A stretch of DNA of 17,610 nucleotides, taken from Cerioporus squamosus (Eukaryota > Basidiomycota > Agaricomycetes > Polyporales > Polyporaceae). The notes beneath the pieces are model-generated. The model saw only the letters and a list, made by a program, of their open reading frames with translations. It made no database searches and was not told the DNA's origin. The position numbers and the translations under genes were made by a program. Below are positions 6,625 through 17,282 of this stretch, in pieces (positions within the stretch are counted from its first letter, which is position 1; each line of letters begins with the position of its first letter). The stretch is taken from positions 1 to 17,610 of the forward strand of contig JABYQS010000589.1 in NCBI GenBank assembly GCA_022592435.1, read 5' to 3'.

Positions 6625-8763
6625 CCCCTAGCATACAGTTCAATCGGCCTCCGGTGGGAAAGACAGCATGCGAAGATCGGTCTCCTTCTGTGAAGTATGC
6701 ATCTGAACCGAACAGGCATATCAGGGTCGACGTCTGCTGCGCTGACACCAATGAACCGTGTTCTTCTTACAGTACTCATGCCTGCGACAAGCATTAATTG
6801 TTGCTGGTGATTCTTGATAGCACTGTGTTCGCCAGGACATTCCGCTGGGTTCAGTGTATAATCATGGTGAGATTTGAACATTGTCCGCACTCCGTCCGTC
6901 GGATCCTGTAACATGGAGCATCTGTCAATCGTCAGCTTCGAACTTCGCTTCACCACAGCAGCCGAACACCTGTACCTTTCATCCACACACGTTCCTGCAT
7001 AGAATACACCACCCTGCAACACGTGTATCTGCTGCCGGGACAGGTGTGAATTGGCCTGGTTGCAACGGCGGGCATGGGGACACATTCAGCAAGTGATTTG
7101 TCCTGAGTAGGGTGAGGTGGACGCTTTAGGACGATTCATGTGCTTCCTGCGTACCTTAAACGTCCCAACGTCTGCAGACGACCGTCCGTACCGGACAGAC
7201 AAACAGGCTAGGCTGTGAAAATGTGACACTGTTGAACCCAGGCGTGCCATATATTTCTCTTACCATGTGCGGCAGCAGACCTCCCTGTGCATACTCATCT
7301 TCATCTGCAGAATAAGGTTCAGCTTGTATCGAATAAGATTAAGCACGACATTTACTGTGGCGGTCGCAAGGATATTGTGTCTCTGATTATTCAACCTTGG
7401 ACCTCTATACATCGCACGCACGAAGCATGTCGATGCTGTACTTTTGAGCTTCATCTGCGAGAAGCTGGCCGCCAAATTCGCTCAGCGCGAGCGATGACAG
7501 GGAAGGTTAGGCAAACCCACCGTAACGCTGCACGTCACAGTCGAACACGACCGACCTGTTATGGCCCTGGAACAATATGCGAGACTCGACTGTCACAGCA
7601 ACCCGCCTTCAACAGCATAGACACAATTCATAAGTTTACGACGTACCGCACAGTCGAACGTGGTTGATGGGAGACCGAACGAATCGTATGTCGCGCAGAC
7701 ATTTGAAGAGCGCCTGCAAGCGCTCTCGGAGTCCCGCTTTCCGACATTAGCGTGTGATAGCACCGGCTCCGGACAAATGCAGTCGCCGGACTTACACGTC
7801 ATGTCTCAGTCTCGGGCACTTCGGCCGACCGTGGCTGGCGCACGCCCGTCGTGGCAGCCGCGCGGGTTAAGTCGACAATATGGTTCCACGCTGGCGGTGC
7901 AGTTACTGCGCACGCTTCATGCTCGTTACACTTTCTTGTATGTTCTTCATCGCCGTTCGCCCGTAGACCGGCGGACGCTGGCTTTGGAATAGCGAACGAG
8001 CGCACAGCACTCGTGAGCTTTCCTAGTGCTAGTAAGTGCAAGTCCCAGCTGCAACCGAACGTCGCTGCCCACTCGGCAAGTGGCGTGGTCGATACAGTGC
8101 TCTGACAATGCTTCAGTGCTAACCACAACTCCCTAGCCACCTCAATCGCCGCTTCAATCGGAACCCCTTCTACCCGGACGCCTACGATCCCCGTGGCCCG
8201 TGTATGGAGGACGTTGCTGCGATCGTGTGGGTACTCCCTCCTCATTTTGCTTCGACCGCTGAGGCCTCCTCGCTGCAAGGACGTGCTCGGCACACGACAA
8301 CAAGTCGCACCATACCGCTGTCAATTAAACTGCGGTGCTTGTCCATCTCCTGCGACTATCTCGCGGTCGGCATGGCATACGTGCCACCTCTCCTGCGCCC
8401 GACCGTTTCCCCCGTCCTGCAGACGGGCGTGGTTCGCTGGCGGCCATTTGACAGCCATGTCCGCGAGATTGGTATTCCCCTTTCGAACGCTTCCCACGCT
8501 CCTGTATGGCGCCGACCCGCCCGCGCGGGCGCGCGTGAAGCTTGAATGCAGGCGATGGATCGTCTGTCGTCCATGTCGCTTCCATCGTTGATTCGGCTTC
8601 GCCGCCTTCGTCCGCAGCTCCAACGGTCGCCGTGTGTGCCGTCACACCGTCCTCGATTGCATTCCGACTGTGCGTTCGCGACTACCAGCTGACATCTTTC
8701 TCTTCTGATAGTTGCAAATTGTGTTCACAACAGTCTCAACCCTGTTTCCCACCCTAGAAGCGC
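6625..8763. other. Gene-poor stretch with exon-like pieces and small palindromes
   Basis: About 2.1 kb; its first half is richer in A and T than the gene regions. Small palindromes occur at 7169-7180 (CGTCTGCAGACG), 7707-7726 (AGAGCGC...GCGCTCT hairpin) and 8519-8530 (GCCCGCGCGGGC). No complete gene could be assembled. Both strands between 7660 and 8550 read plausibly, which in GC-rich fungal DNA is weak evidence. Confidence 0.4.
8137..8545 (+). CDS. Uncertain exon, unrecognised protein fragment
   Basis: The frame is open 8123-8545. It starts just after a convincing intron end: branch GTGCTAAC and acceptor CCCTAG ending at 8136. The first residues read HLNRRFNRNPFYPDAYDPRG, which looks like structured protein. 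The later part, rich in Ser, Arg and Pro, is less convincing, and further splicing near 8231 (GTACTC) is possible. I found no upstream exon or start. A 164-codon minus-strand frame (7799-8293) overlaps it and could be the real one instead. Confidence 0.22.
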
Positions 8764-10199
8764 ATGCCATCCACCAATCCCGCTCCTCCATACTCGCCCA
8801 CCGAACCAGATTACACCAATATGGGTCTACCACCCGACTCTAACGCACTCGGATCTCCAATTCTATTTTCGTCCTCATATGTACTGGGTTCGCCTCACGA
8901 TTCCATCCTCGCACCGCGCACTGCTCTTTTCCATCCAACGTCGCCATCTTCGTCCGCTCCATCAGTCTTCACCCCTTGTTGTGCACGCTATGACCGAAGC
9001 GAAGAGAGCCGAATGTGCATCGAGGCTTATTGGTGAGTGCCCTATTTGTCACTTGGTATCTGCATTCCCCTCCCCTCGCTCCGCCGTGAACATCGCCCCT
9101 TGCTGTCGCATGCGCGCAACACATGGAGTACGCTTCCGGCGCGTGTCGATCCGATAGTTTATAATGTACCGGTGAAATTGGCAGTCGACCCGCGCACTGA
9201 CACCCGGTTTGATTAGCTCATGCAATCCGGACTTTGCGTGACGTTTGGCCGCCCGACGACATCCCCCCCGCCTTCATCACGCCCACGCCGATGACTGTCG
9301 ACGACAAGGAGCTCTCCATCCCACACTACTATTTCCCCCCTGTTCCCGACGGGCGGGCGCCGCCGTGCGATCGCCGCAGTAACCACCTGCCAACAACATC
9401 CTCCCCTCGAGCCCACTCTGCACACGCGACTGCGGCAGCAAGCGACAAGTCTGGCCACGTCTCATTCGTCGAAGTGGGTAGGGGCGCAGGACCCAGCGCT
9501 CTTCCCATCCACAAGTACGTCGACGTTGTGGTCCGCGGCTCGCGAACGACCATAGGTGTCTTGAGGACGGCGCTGTGCTACCTTGAAGTCGTCCGTCGCA
9601 AGGTCCCGATGTTTCTGCGACTGGAAAAGACATTCCGTTGCCACGGCCATTGCATCGCGCCGTCCATCCACCCTTCCATCACTCCGGATGTCGCCGAGGG
9701 CTGCCGGGCCCAAGACGCTACCGACGTCGGTTGCTGTGACGATGGGACTCGTGAGTGCCCGGCGGCGCGGATTGGCGATGGCGCCGGCGCCGACGACCTC
9801 GAACAGTCCATGTTCGCCCGCGGCGCTGCGCCTCTAACGCTCCTTGAGTCCGAACCCTTCCTGCTCCCAGACCTTCCAGATCTACCTTCGCCTTTATGTT
9901 GTCCCCGTAGAACCTTCCTTGCATCGCTCATTCTTGCGACAAAGTTTGTACAGGATCGTTCCTTCAACAACCGTGCATGGGCAAAGCTCGTTGACTTGTC
10001 GCCGAGAGAGGTCGGCCGTTGCGAGCGTGCCTTAGCGGCGGCACTCGAATGGCGACTGTGGGTGGGCAAGCTCCCCCCTGTGCCTTCACGTACTGCACCA
10101 CACGCCGACGATAGGAACGACGTTGCGGCGGCCCGCTCCCAGAGTTCGACACCCACGACAGCGTCGGCTTCCATGCCAGTTGTGTCTGGAGCATTGTGA
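8764..10199 (+). CDS. Pho80/PCL-type cyclin
   Basis: The proposed exons 8764-8880, 8966-9032 and 9217-10199 give 388 aa. Intron 2 (GTGAGT; branch CACTGAC; acceptor GATTAG) is phase 1 and joins AECASRLI to AHAIRTLRDVWPPDDIPP. Intron 1 (GTACTG...CATCAG, 85 nt, phase 0) is less certain. The cyclin fold is visible in two blocks. Residues about 160-192 hold VDVVVRGSRTTIGVLRTALC and YLEVVRRKVP. Residues about 291-347 hold PRRTFLASLILATKFVQDRS, NNRAWAKL, PREVGRCERAL and EWRLWVGK. These match fungal PCL/Pho80-like cyclins, which activate a Pho85-type CDK in cell-cycle or nutrient control. A spacer of about 90 residues between the blocks (Cys- and Asp-rich, then Leu/Pro-rich) is a common place for expansion. 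The N-terminus is Pro/Ser/Thr-rich. The C-terminal tail after the box is short (about 40 aa). The donor-like GTGAGC at 10196 overlaps the stop, so an alternative longer tail is conceivable. Confidence 0.8.
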
Positions 10200-13100
10200 G
10201 CGACAACCCCCTTCGCAGGTCGCCACTCGTTGTCCTCGCCTCCCTACTTCGTTCCCGTTCCTTTCGTCGACTCGCTTTTACGGTCTGTGTCTGACTTATC
10301 AAGTTTCATCACGACTACGACAGTACTACATGACTAGCCGGCTGTACCCGCGCCGTCACCTATTTCGAATGCATAGTGGTACCGCGCCGACCTGTCTTTC
10401 GCGTTGCTACTGCACCACTAAAATCGCTGTTGCAGCCCGTCAAATTCCACGACCTCGTACCGGCACCAGTCCCACCGGCGACGTCACCTTGGACAAGCAG
10501 CCATGCGCAGCTCCGGCAGATATAGTCGTTTATGACGACGCTGTCAGCCATCGTGTTCAGGCGCGCCCGGTCGCAGACATGTACTCTTCAAGTCGGCCGG
10601 CGCGGCACTTTCCCCATGCAACAGTCGATTGCCTTTCAACCGCGGACAGCTGTCACGCGCACCCCCTCCTCGGTCTTGCAGCGCGTTCGACACCCACGAT
10701 GACAGCCCCGTCATGCGCGCTGTCTACTGTTGTATCCTTATGCGGTCTTTTACTGTTGTTTGCTGCGTTCATCCTCCTTATGAACTGTATCCGTCTTCGC
10801 CCGGCCATCCTCCCCTTCCTCGAGAGCCACGTATTGCTTGTCTTTTGTATATATACACGTACCGATGATCACGTTTATGTTGAAGTTGACTATGAGTGCA
10901 CGTCCTCAGTTGCCGGTCACAGCAAATCCCCCTACAAAACCTGCATTGCTGGTTTGTACGTAGACAGTGCAGTCGCTCTGCGCACCGCGGCGCCTTGTAC
11001 AGATGCTGGGTCGTCACGACTATCCCCCCCTACACTGGCACCGCCTGCCTCGACGCCGGCATCCGGTGCGTCAAAGCTCAATTCCGATCTCACCGACCCA
11101 TGATGTCGCTACCGCTATCTGTATCCTACCCAACTGCGCCTAGTGACCTCAACGTGTGTATGTGATCGATTATCTGGCTAGGTACTGCCGGCCCCACTGT
11201 ATGTACCGCAGGCAACATCTCATCTCAATCAGCACGGCGTGTTTGCTAGCCCATGCAACCTCGGACTTGTCTCGCGCGTTCACGTCTTTCTCAGCAGAGC
11301 TCGGAGTCCGCTGTTCTGTAGCAGAAACAAATGACAGGCAAGTCCGTGGCGCTCGGACAACCAGTGGCGGCTTCCTCGATGAAAACCACGTGGACGATAT
11401 GCAACGGCAGTCCCCACTGCGCCCCCTGCCTGCGTCCGCTTCCAGCATATAGCGTGTTCGACATCGAATAATGCAAGCATCGGTTGCGCGTCGGACCACG
11501 CGAACTTGGCCACTTGTGCGTGCAGGGCGTCCGTCGCAATCTACTGACCTTGGCGATTCTCGGGAGGTGTCGGCCCCCGCCCGCACTACTGCCTGATAGA
11601 CCTCGCCATCGCAGGGGTCCTTGTGCTCTCGCTCTTTGCCGGCTCACGCACCCAGCAACGCCGTCGCTCTTTCGGGACATACTGGACGCGATGGTCCTAA
11701 TGGAACAAGTGTATTCGCGGACCGACGCATCCGCGACTCGCTGCGCCCTAACTCCTTTCAATGCGCACAGCCATGTCGCCAAGACGCCACCGTGCACCGC
11801 ATTCGCTATATTGGGCCGACAATTCCGTTCCGGAACAGAAGTTCGTTTCCTCAAGTTTTCTCATCCAAGACCGCACGTGGGTACTCCTCGACATCCCTAC
11901 CATTCCCTTGGGCTCTCACTCACAAGTCAAAAACTCTGCCACGTGCTTCCGCTGCCATTCCAGGACGAAACCGTCCGCGTGCGGCGACCTCTTTTCCCCT
12001 CAACAGCGGCTCCGTCGTCCGCGACCCCAACGTTTGTCGTGCTTCTCTTCCTCTGACGTGTACAACGACTGCAACCGACTTGGGGGCCGACCACGACACC
12101 TTTCGAAGCACAGGGTCCTACACTCTTCCATGTCCTTACTATGCCCGCCGGTCCTGACGTTCAATTCATGATATCGCCGCTCCAGCCTCGCGCGCGCCAT
12201 CGCGTGTTCACCAAGACTCCTCCATCAGGTACCCACCTAACCGTATGCAGTCGTACCCCATTTTGAAGATCACTGACGGCGTTGACGTGTGTGCAGGACG
12301 ATTGGCCAACACGTGTTCATCTATCCGAGAACCGAATACACCATGTCCGGTCCACCTTCTTGCGCACATGGCAGGCACCCGAACAGACCGTCTACCTACG
12401 ACTTCATCCTCGCAGGCCTCCCAACCTCGTGTCGCTGGCCCGATTAGCAGTCAATGCTTCTCGGTGCTTATCCGCTGCAAGCTCGCTCCCTACTCCGCGC
12501 ATGATGGGCCTTCGCGCACACACGCCTGTGCAGCTGATTCTTCACAATGAAGTCGTGACGTGATCCTGCCGTGCCTACTCGTTGGCGCCGACGTGCTTCT
12601 ACCTCGACCCGTGTCTGTAGAAGACCGGCGAACCCTTGCGGGGCTTGCGCCCGATGTCGGTCGCCATGCGTGTGCAAGTTAGCACCGATCCGCTGGCAGT
12701 CCCGTACAGTCCGCACTGTTCCTCTGCTATCTCAAAAGCGCCTGAAGGGACTTCTTGCCCTGCCGATACCGGGACTCGTATCTACGACACGCCCTTTTCC
12801 TGTTCCAAGTATGACCCCCTTGCGGATTAGACCGGTGCCAACACCGATGCCCTGACTGCTCGCTGATGATTCTCGCAGATGTCACCCTCTTTCCCTGCGA
12901 TCCACGGCGATCTATTCGGATTTTCTTCGCTTCATGACACCGCCGCAGGTGTGCCACCCCACATCCCGCTCGATCGCGGACAACCCTAGCCTGTCATGTA
13001 AGCGCGATCTCCCTAGAAGCCATGTAGCATCCGCCGGCTCGCCCGATTTCCTCAAATTTTTCCTTGCTGTGCGCGTAGCCGTACTGAAAGAGTCGGCGCT

Positions 13101-13347
13101 GCCACCGCCCATCCCGGGCGCGCTACGTCACCCTGCGTACGCCTGCTGTTTGCCTCACCGCTTCCCATGCACTACCCTGTCGTCCCAGATGAATGTCCGT
13201 TCTTGCCGCTTCATGCTACATGTCGGCGTTTTCACACGGAATCTCACATTCTCGCTCGCACCGCCCACCCGACAGGCGACGGACACCCCACTGCGTCAAT
13301 CACGCACCGTACTATGACGGATACAACTCGTCTCGCTCGACATACGC
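10200..13347. other. 3.1 kb without a supported gene; scattered exon-like fragments
   Basis: I could not build a gene here. Exon-like pieces include 12299-12563, which follows branch CACTGAC or TTGAC and acceptor GTGTGCAG and reads DDWPTRVHLSENRIHHVRST. Another is 12879-12986, which follows acceptor TCTCGCAG and reads MSPSFPAIHGDLFGFSSLHD before a TAG. A third is 13167-13364, reading HYPVVPDECPFLPLHATCRR. An isolated TATATATA-like run lies at 10848-10856. The pieces are in different frames, and no splice sites with matching phases link them. The stretch may hold one or more decayed genes, or real genes whose structure cannot be seen by eye. Confidence 0.35.
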
Positions 13348-13354
13348 TATATAG
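13348..13354 (+). promoter_or_regulatory. TATA box of the F-box-like/NTase gene
   Basis: TATATAG lies 78 nt ahead of the ATG at 13426. A donor-like GTGAGT at 13372 sits in the leader. If it were used with an acceptor near 13434, the annotated ATG would be removed, but no good replacement start exists, so I keep 13426. Confidence 0.6.
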
Positions 13355-13425
13355 CTCGCTGTGCTGATCGCAGTGAGTACTCCAACCAGCCACGGTACGA
13401 GGCGACGCGAGCTCCGCGTGCCGTC

Positions 13426-15335
13426 ATGCTCAGGTCCTGTTCCCCTCCCGTCGACGTCTACGTACCGCTACCACCACCTCCGCCCGACACTTCCGATCTC
13501 CCACCGTACACCTCGTGCGACGACGCAGCCGAGGGGGCAGACCGTTCCTGCTTCGTGGCCGATAGCGACTCCCTCGACGCTCCTGCGGTGCCGTCGGCCG
13601 TGACAGGTCCGGATTACGAACTAAAAGGACCTATTATGTAAGCTCATCATGCCTGCTCGTCCACGCGCTCTTCTTAACCATAGTCAGCCTTCCTCTAGAC
13701 GTCTTCTGCGTGTTAGTCGAACACAGCGAGTTCGCCCTCCTCGCCAGTTGGCGAGCAACCGCTAAGCCACTGTTCCGAGCGGTGGGCGCAAACTTTCGAT
13801 TCCGTTACGAGAGATGCATCCGCCCATTCATCCCCAATATCCGCGCGCTCGACGAACTCCTTATGCGACACGGAGGTGTTGTCTCGGGTTCGGTGGCACT
13901 CCGCTACTTCCTCCCACGCACTCTCTGGGAACCGAACGACATCGACATATACGTGCCAGAGTCACACTTTGAAGACTTCGTCCGTGCCGCTACCGATCCC
14001 AGGCAGCTCAACTTCACGCTATTTCCCCACCACAGACCCTGGCAGACGCTGGACTCCCGTGAGAGCACGGCTTCGGTCGACGGTCGTTCCCACAAAACTG
14101 TGGAACCCCTTCCTGCTTCCCAGGCCGGTAGCGACTCCTCGTCTCAAGCATCGGACGACTCCTTCAAGCCTTCCACCCACGTCGGCATCCGCGAGGTGCG
14201 CCAATTCTACACCACCACCGATCGCCGCGTCGACGTCATATCCGTGCCCTCCAACAACCCCGTCGTCGCCCTCAAGCACTTCTGGTCGTCGTTGGTCACA
14301 AACTTCCTCCCTCCGCCGAACATGGCTTCGTGCGGCTTCCCGCTGACCACCCTAGATGGAGTTGGCGTCCTGAAGCCTTTCATGACCAACCGAGACCAGA
14401 AGGCTGCCGACAAGTACGGCGTCAGAGGCTTTAACCTGCGTTCGGACCTGCCCGCCGACGACGACAACTTCTATGAGAACGCCTTCTTCGGCACTCGCAA
14501 AGCACTCGTCGTCCCTTTCCGTTCCTTTCTCTCGGATCCCCAGCCTGCGTCGCCTATCATTCGTACCGACCGCGGATGGGTTATCTCGTCGGCATGGCCT
14601 CCTCCCGTTCGTGAGTCTCTCCCGACACCTGTTGCATCCAGCTCCCCACTGACTCCTCCCTCATCATCCGAAATCCTCGACGGCATGCATGCCAGCCATA
14701 CAACCCCGTCGGCCGCCTACAAGACGCCTAAACGCATGATCTGCGCGCCTTCCCGCAGTATACACGCGTTCCCTTCCCCTCCTTGAAGGACGTCGCCATT
14801 TCCGGACTGTAACCATAATCAGCGTTGAATGTATGCCTTTCCTGTCGTCGCTCGTCTGTTCGCCACTCCCCGTCTCGGTTACATATCGCCCGTTGTACCT
14901 ATCGAATGTCACACTTTCCTATTGAATACTGTTGTCCTCTGTGCAGACCGCCCGCTGAAACACCCGCTGTCCAAGTCGGCTACGCCCCATGACTGGCGCG
15001 AGAAGATTATCACACGCTCTCAGGCTGCCGATGACCTCCCCACCCTCGAACGCAGTACGCTGCTAGTAGAACCTATCTGGGCTACACCTGACAGGCTTCC
15101 TCGCCGAGATCTCGACGACTTCCTACACGCCTTGTTGTGCCGATACAGGACCGTCGCTACTCGAACCGGTTTCGACTTTAAGTTCGGACCCTGTGAACCC
15201 GTTCATTCCAGTCGCGCACATGCGCGATCTATGTACATCGACGTCTTATTGCACCCTCTCCGCCTCGACACGTTCCTGGACGTCCTCCCGCTGCACTGTT
15301 CACGCAGAACGTCTCTGAGAATGCGTGACCGCTAG
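13426..15335 (+). CDS. F-box-like protein with nucleotidyltransferase-fold domain
   Basis: Exon 1 (13426-13637) and exon 2 (from 13688) join across a 50-nt intron (GTAAGC, branch TTAAC, acceptor TAGTCAG, phase 2). Residues 1-70 are Pro/Asp-rich. Residues 72-105 (LPLDVFCVLVEHSEFALLAS...) resemble an F-box-type start. A nucleotidyltransferase core follows: G138-S139 in VVSGSVALRYFLP, the DxD pair D155/D157 in EPNDIDIYVP, and a third acidic candidate D253 in RRVDVISV. These are the hallmarks of the Pol-beta-like NTase superfamily, so metal and nucleotide binding is plausible, but the substrate is unknown. A Ser-rich insertion (residues about 195-232) splits the core. Exon 2 stays open to a TGA at 14784-14786. 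A further exon 14947-15335 (HDWREKIITRSQAADDLPTL, then VEPIWATPDRLPRRDLDDFL) looks coding and needs a phase-1 join; donors at 14611 (GTGAGT) and 14758 (GTATAC) both fit. The 3' structure is therefore unresolved. Confidence 0.75.
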
Positions 15336-15392
15336 GGCACGCACCAGTCTCTCGGCGACTTCGTGTGTCTGCCGGCTTCGGCTTTCTGTCCC

Positions 15393-15399
15393 TTATATG
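15393..15399 (+). promoter_or_regulatory. TATA-like box of the Cys-rich/Pro-rich gene
   Basis: TTATATG is followed by a long CT-rich leader (about 15420-15500) and an ATG at 15505. Such pyrimidine-rich stretches are typical of transcription starts in filamentous basidiomycetes. Confidence 0.5.
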
Positions 15400-15504
15400 C
15401 ACTCTTCAGTGTAGGACGGGACCCAACCACCCTGTTCCCCTCCTTCCCCACCAACTCCATCACCAGCAACTCGCCCCTCAACCCCTCCCCACCTACACCT
15501 CAAA

Positions 15505-17282
15505 ATGAATCCATGTAGTTGTCATTTTCATTCGTATATCCACAGACGTGCGCTGATCGTCGCGATCCTATCGCATCCGCACCAGCTCCCGGTCCGCCCC
15601 CCCTCGATCAGCTAGGCGTAAGTCGGCTGTCAAGTGTTCTTCCAACGCGTCGCACCCCGCGCCGACGGTTGTTACACCTCGGACACTGATACGCACGTCT
15701 CTAGCAGCCCACAGACCGCCGAAGGAATACTCGTTCGCGGTGTACATCCGCGCCGGCCGGTGAAATGCACGTACTGTCGCGACTGTAACAAAACGGTACG
15801 ATTCGTAAACGTCTCTAGTTCTCGAGCTTACCGTCTGCAGTGTCGGGCTGCGCATCCTAGCAAGGGTCGCTGCGACCTGTGCGTCGAGCACAACAAGGAG
15901 TGCTATTACGATTATCCCGGCGAGTTCTACAACGGCATTCAGCCCGGCCCCGGGCAAGCCCCTCCAATAGATCCCCAGCTCTGGCGTGCGCCGAAAGGGG
16001 AGTACGGCGTCCTCGACGCCAGCTACGTACGTCGTCCTCCTTGCACCTCCGAATATCAGTGTTCTTATCCCAAGCGTACCCAGGCCAACCGAGAGATGTT
16101 CTTACACGGCTTAAACGTTCTTCCGCAGCCACCTCCCGCACAGCCCTTGCCTGGAGGGAGTGACGCCCGACCTTCTGATTCCGGCTACGCGCACGGACCG
16201 CCGGGCGACACTAGTCGGGTCGAACAGCCCGCAATGGGTTCACTGAGGCCTCCCCCCACCTTTCCCGCCTCGTCTTCGACATCCCAGGGGGGCTCTGCGC
16301 GTCTTCCCGCTACAACCCAAGGCCCGTTGACGCGTGTTCCCCTACCTCCCCGCACCGCTGGACAGCGTCCTGACCCCGCGGCGGGTCAACCTTCTTACGT
16401 CGCATCCGGCCAACATTCTCTGTCTTGGAACGCCTCCGCGCACCAGGCTGCGCCGTACACTCACGCTGCCCAAACCGCACCCGCACATCTAACCAGAGCC
16501 TCTCTAGACGACACCCGCGCTGTACCCCCTGGGTTCTTCCCTCCGGGCCCACAATACAGAGACGGCGTGGGATTCCCCGGTCGAGAGTCGTATTCGTTCG
16601 ATGGGACGTTTGCTCCTTATTCCGCCACGAAAACTACGTGCCGCACGACATATCCGCTCGCTCTCCCCTGCGAGCGCCGCGCACGCCGTGTCTACTCCGC
16701 CCGGCGGCAGCTGGCAAAGTGGCCCCTTGCATTCCTCTCGCCTCGACATCCATCCCGCTCAGGCCGGAGCCGTACCGCGGCATTCCCACATCCCTCCCCG
16801 CACAGCGTCGTTTGTCTCTGTCCCGTCGCGACATTCCTCGATGATCCTCTCTGGTCCCGGCGCGTACATGTACCAAGTCGGCAGCAGTGACTCAGCTTTC
16901 GCTGCTCGACCGCGCCGCCGGTCCCGCGGCCGCCGCTGCACTCGACACTGCCGTGAACGAAAGTCGCAGAGCCGGCGTCCTGTCGGAACTTGATCGAAGG
17001 GCCGCTGTCGTCGCCAGACGCGACTCGCAGGACGTTCAAGCCGCGTCGTCCTCTTCGCGCACGCACCGATCCCACGAGCACGTCGTCGCTCCGAATGTGC
17101 CACTGTTCACACTCACGCCCCTGCAAGGCCGTCCTCGTGGTCCGATGCCGCCTGCACCCTTCGCTCCCGCTACGAACCTCGGGCCGTCCGGGTGAGCATC
17201 CATCTTTGGTTTCCAACCTTTTCCAACCGTGACTGATCAACACTTCTCCTGCAGCGGACCTTCGGACTCTGCGCCAACCTGA
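15505..17282 (+). CDS. Cys-rich, Pro/Ser-rich hypothetical protein (zinc-cluster-like), at least six exons
   Basis: Proposed exons are 15505-15514, 15586-15617, 15715-16637, 16711 to about 16850-16890, then to 17191, and 17255-17282. Introns 15515-15585, 15618-15714 (GTAAGT), 16638-16710 and 17192-17254 (GTGAGC...TCCTGCAG) all have matching phases. The predicted start MNPSPGPPPLDQLG leads into RGVHPRRPVK and a cysteine region: C32, C35, C38, C57, C67, C70, C77. The second half, CDLCVEHNKEC, has C-x2-C-x6-C spacing like half a Zn2Cys6 cluster; the first half does not, so the zinc arrangement is uncertain. Then come about 300 residues rich in Pro, Ala, Ser and Gly, likely disordered. A probable helix follows (LSLLDRAAGPAAAAALDTAV), then a conserved-looking end with TPLQGRPRGPMPPAPFAP. 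A one-base phase change between 16850 and 16896 is not explained by a good intron. The start exon of only 10 nt is also tentative. Confidence 0.62.

Noticed and set aside
6594..7085. Minus-strand frame of 163 codons
   Set aside because: No splice sites, start context or domain; Arg/Cys/His-rich composition typical of random frames.
7799..8293. Minus-strand frame of 164 codons reading GIVGVRVEGVPIEAAIEVAR
   Set aside because: Protein-like in part, but no promoter or phase-matched neighbouring exon was found, and the + strand has an equally good exon with a CTAAC branch site. Left undecided and not annotated as a gene.
9751..9806. Intron GTGAGTGCC...GAACAG inside the cyclin gene
   Set aside because: Its length is not a multiple of three, and removing it would break the frame of the second cyclin block.
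9578..10174. Minus-strand frame of 198 codons
   Set aside because: Exact antisense of the cyclin box, which is clearly coding on the + strand.
11291..12157. Overlapping long frames on both strands
   Set aside because: Arg/Ser/Pro-rich with no domain, no matching splice phases and no consistent strand; expected in GC-rich DNA.
13684..13767. Use of the first TAG acceptor (13681-13683) in the NTase gene
   Set aside because: It leads to a stop within 27 codons; the acceptor four bases later (CAG at 13685-13687) enters the NTase frame.
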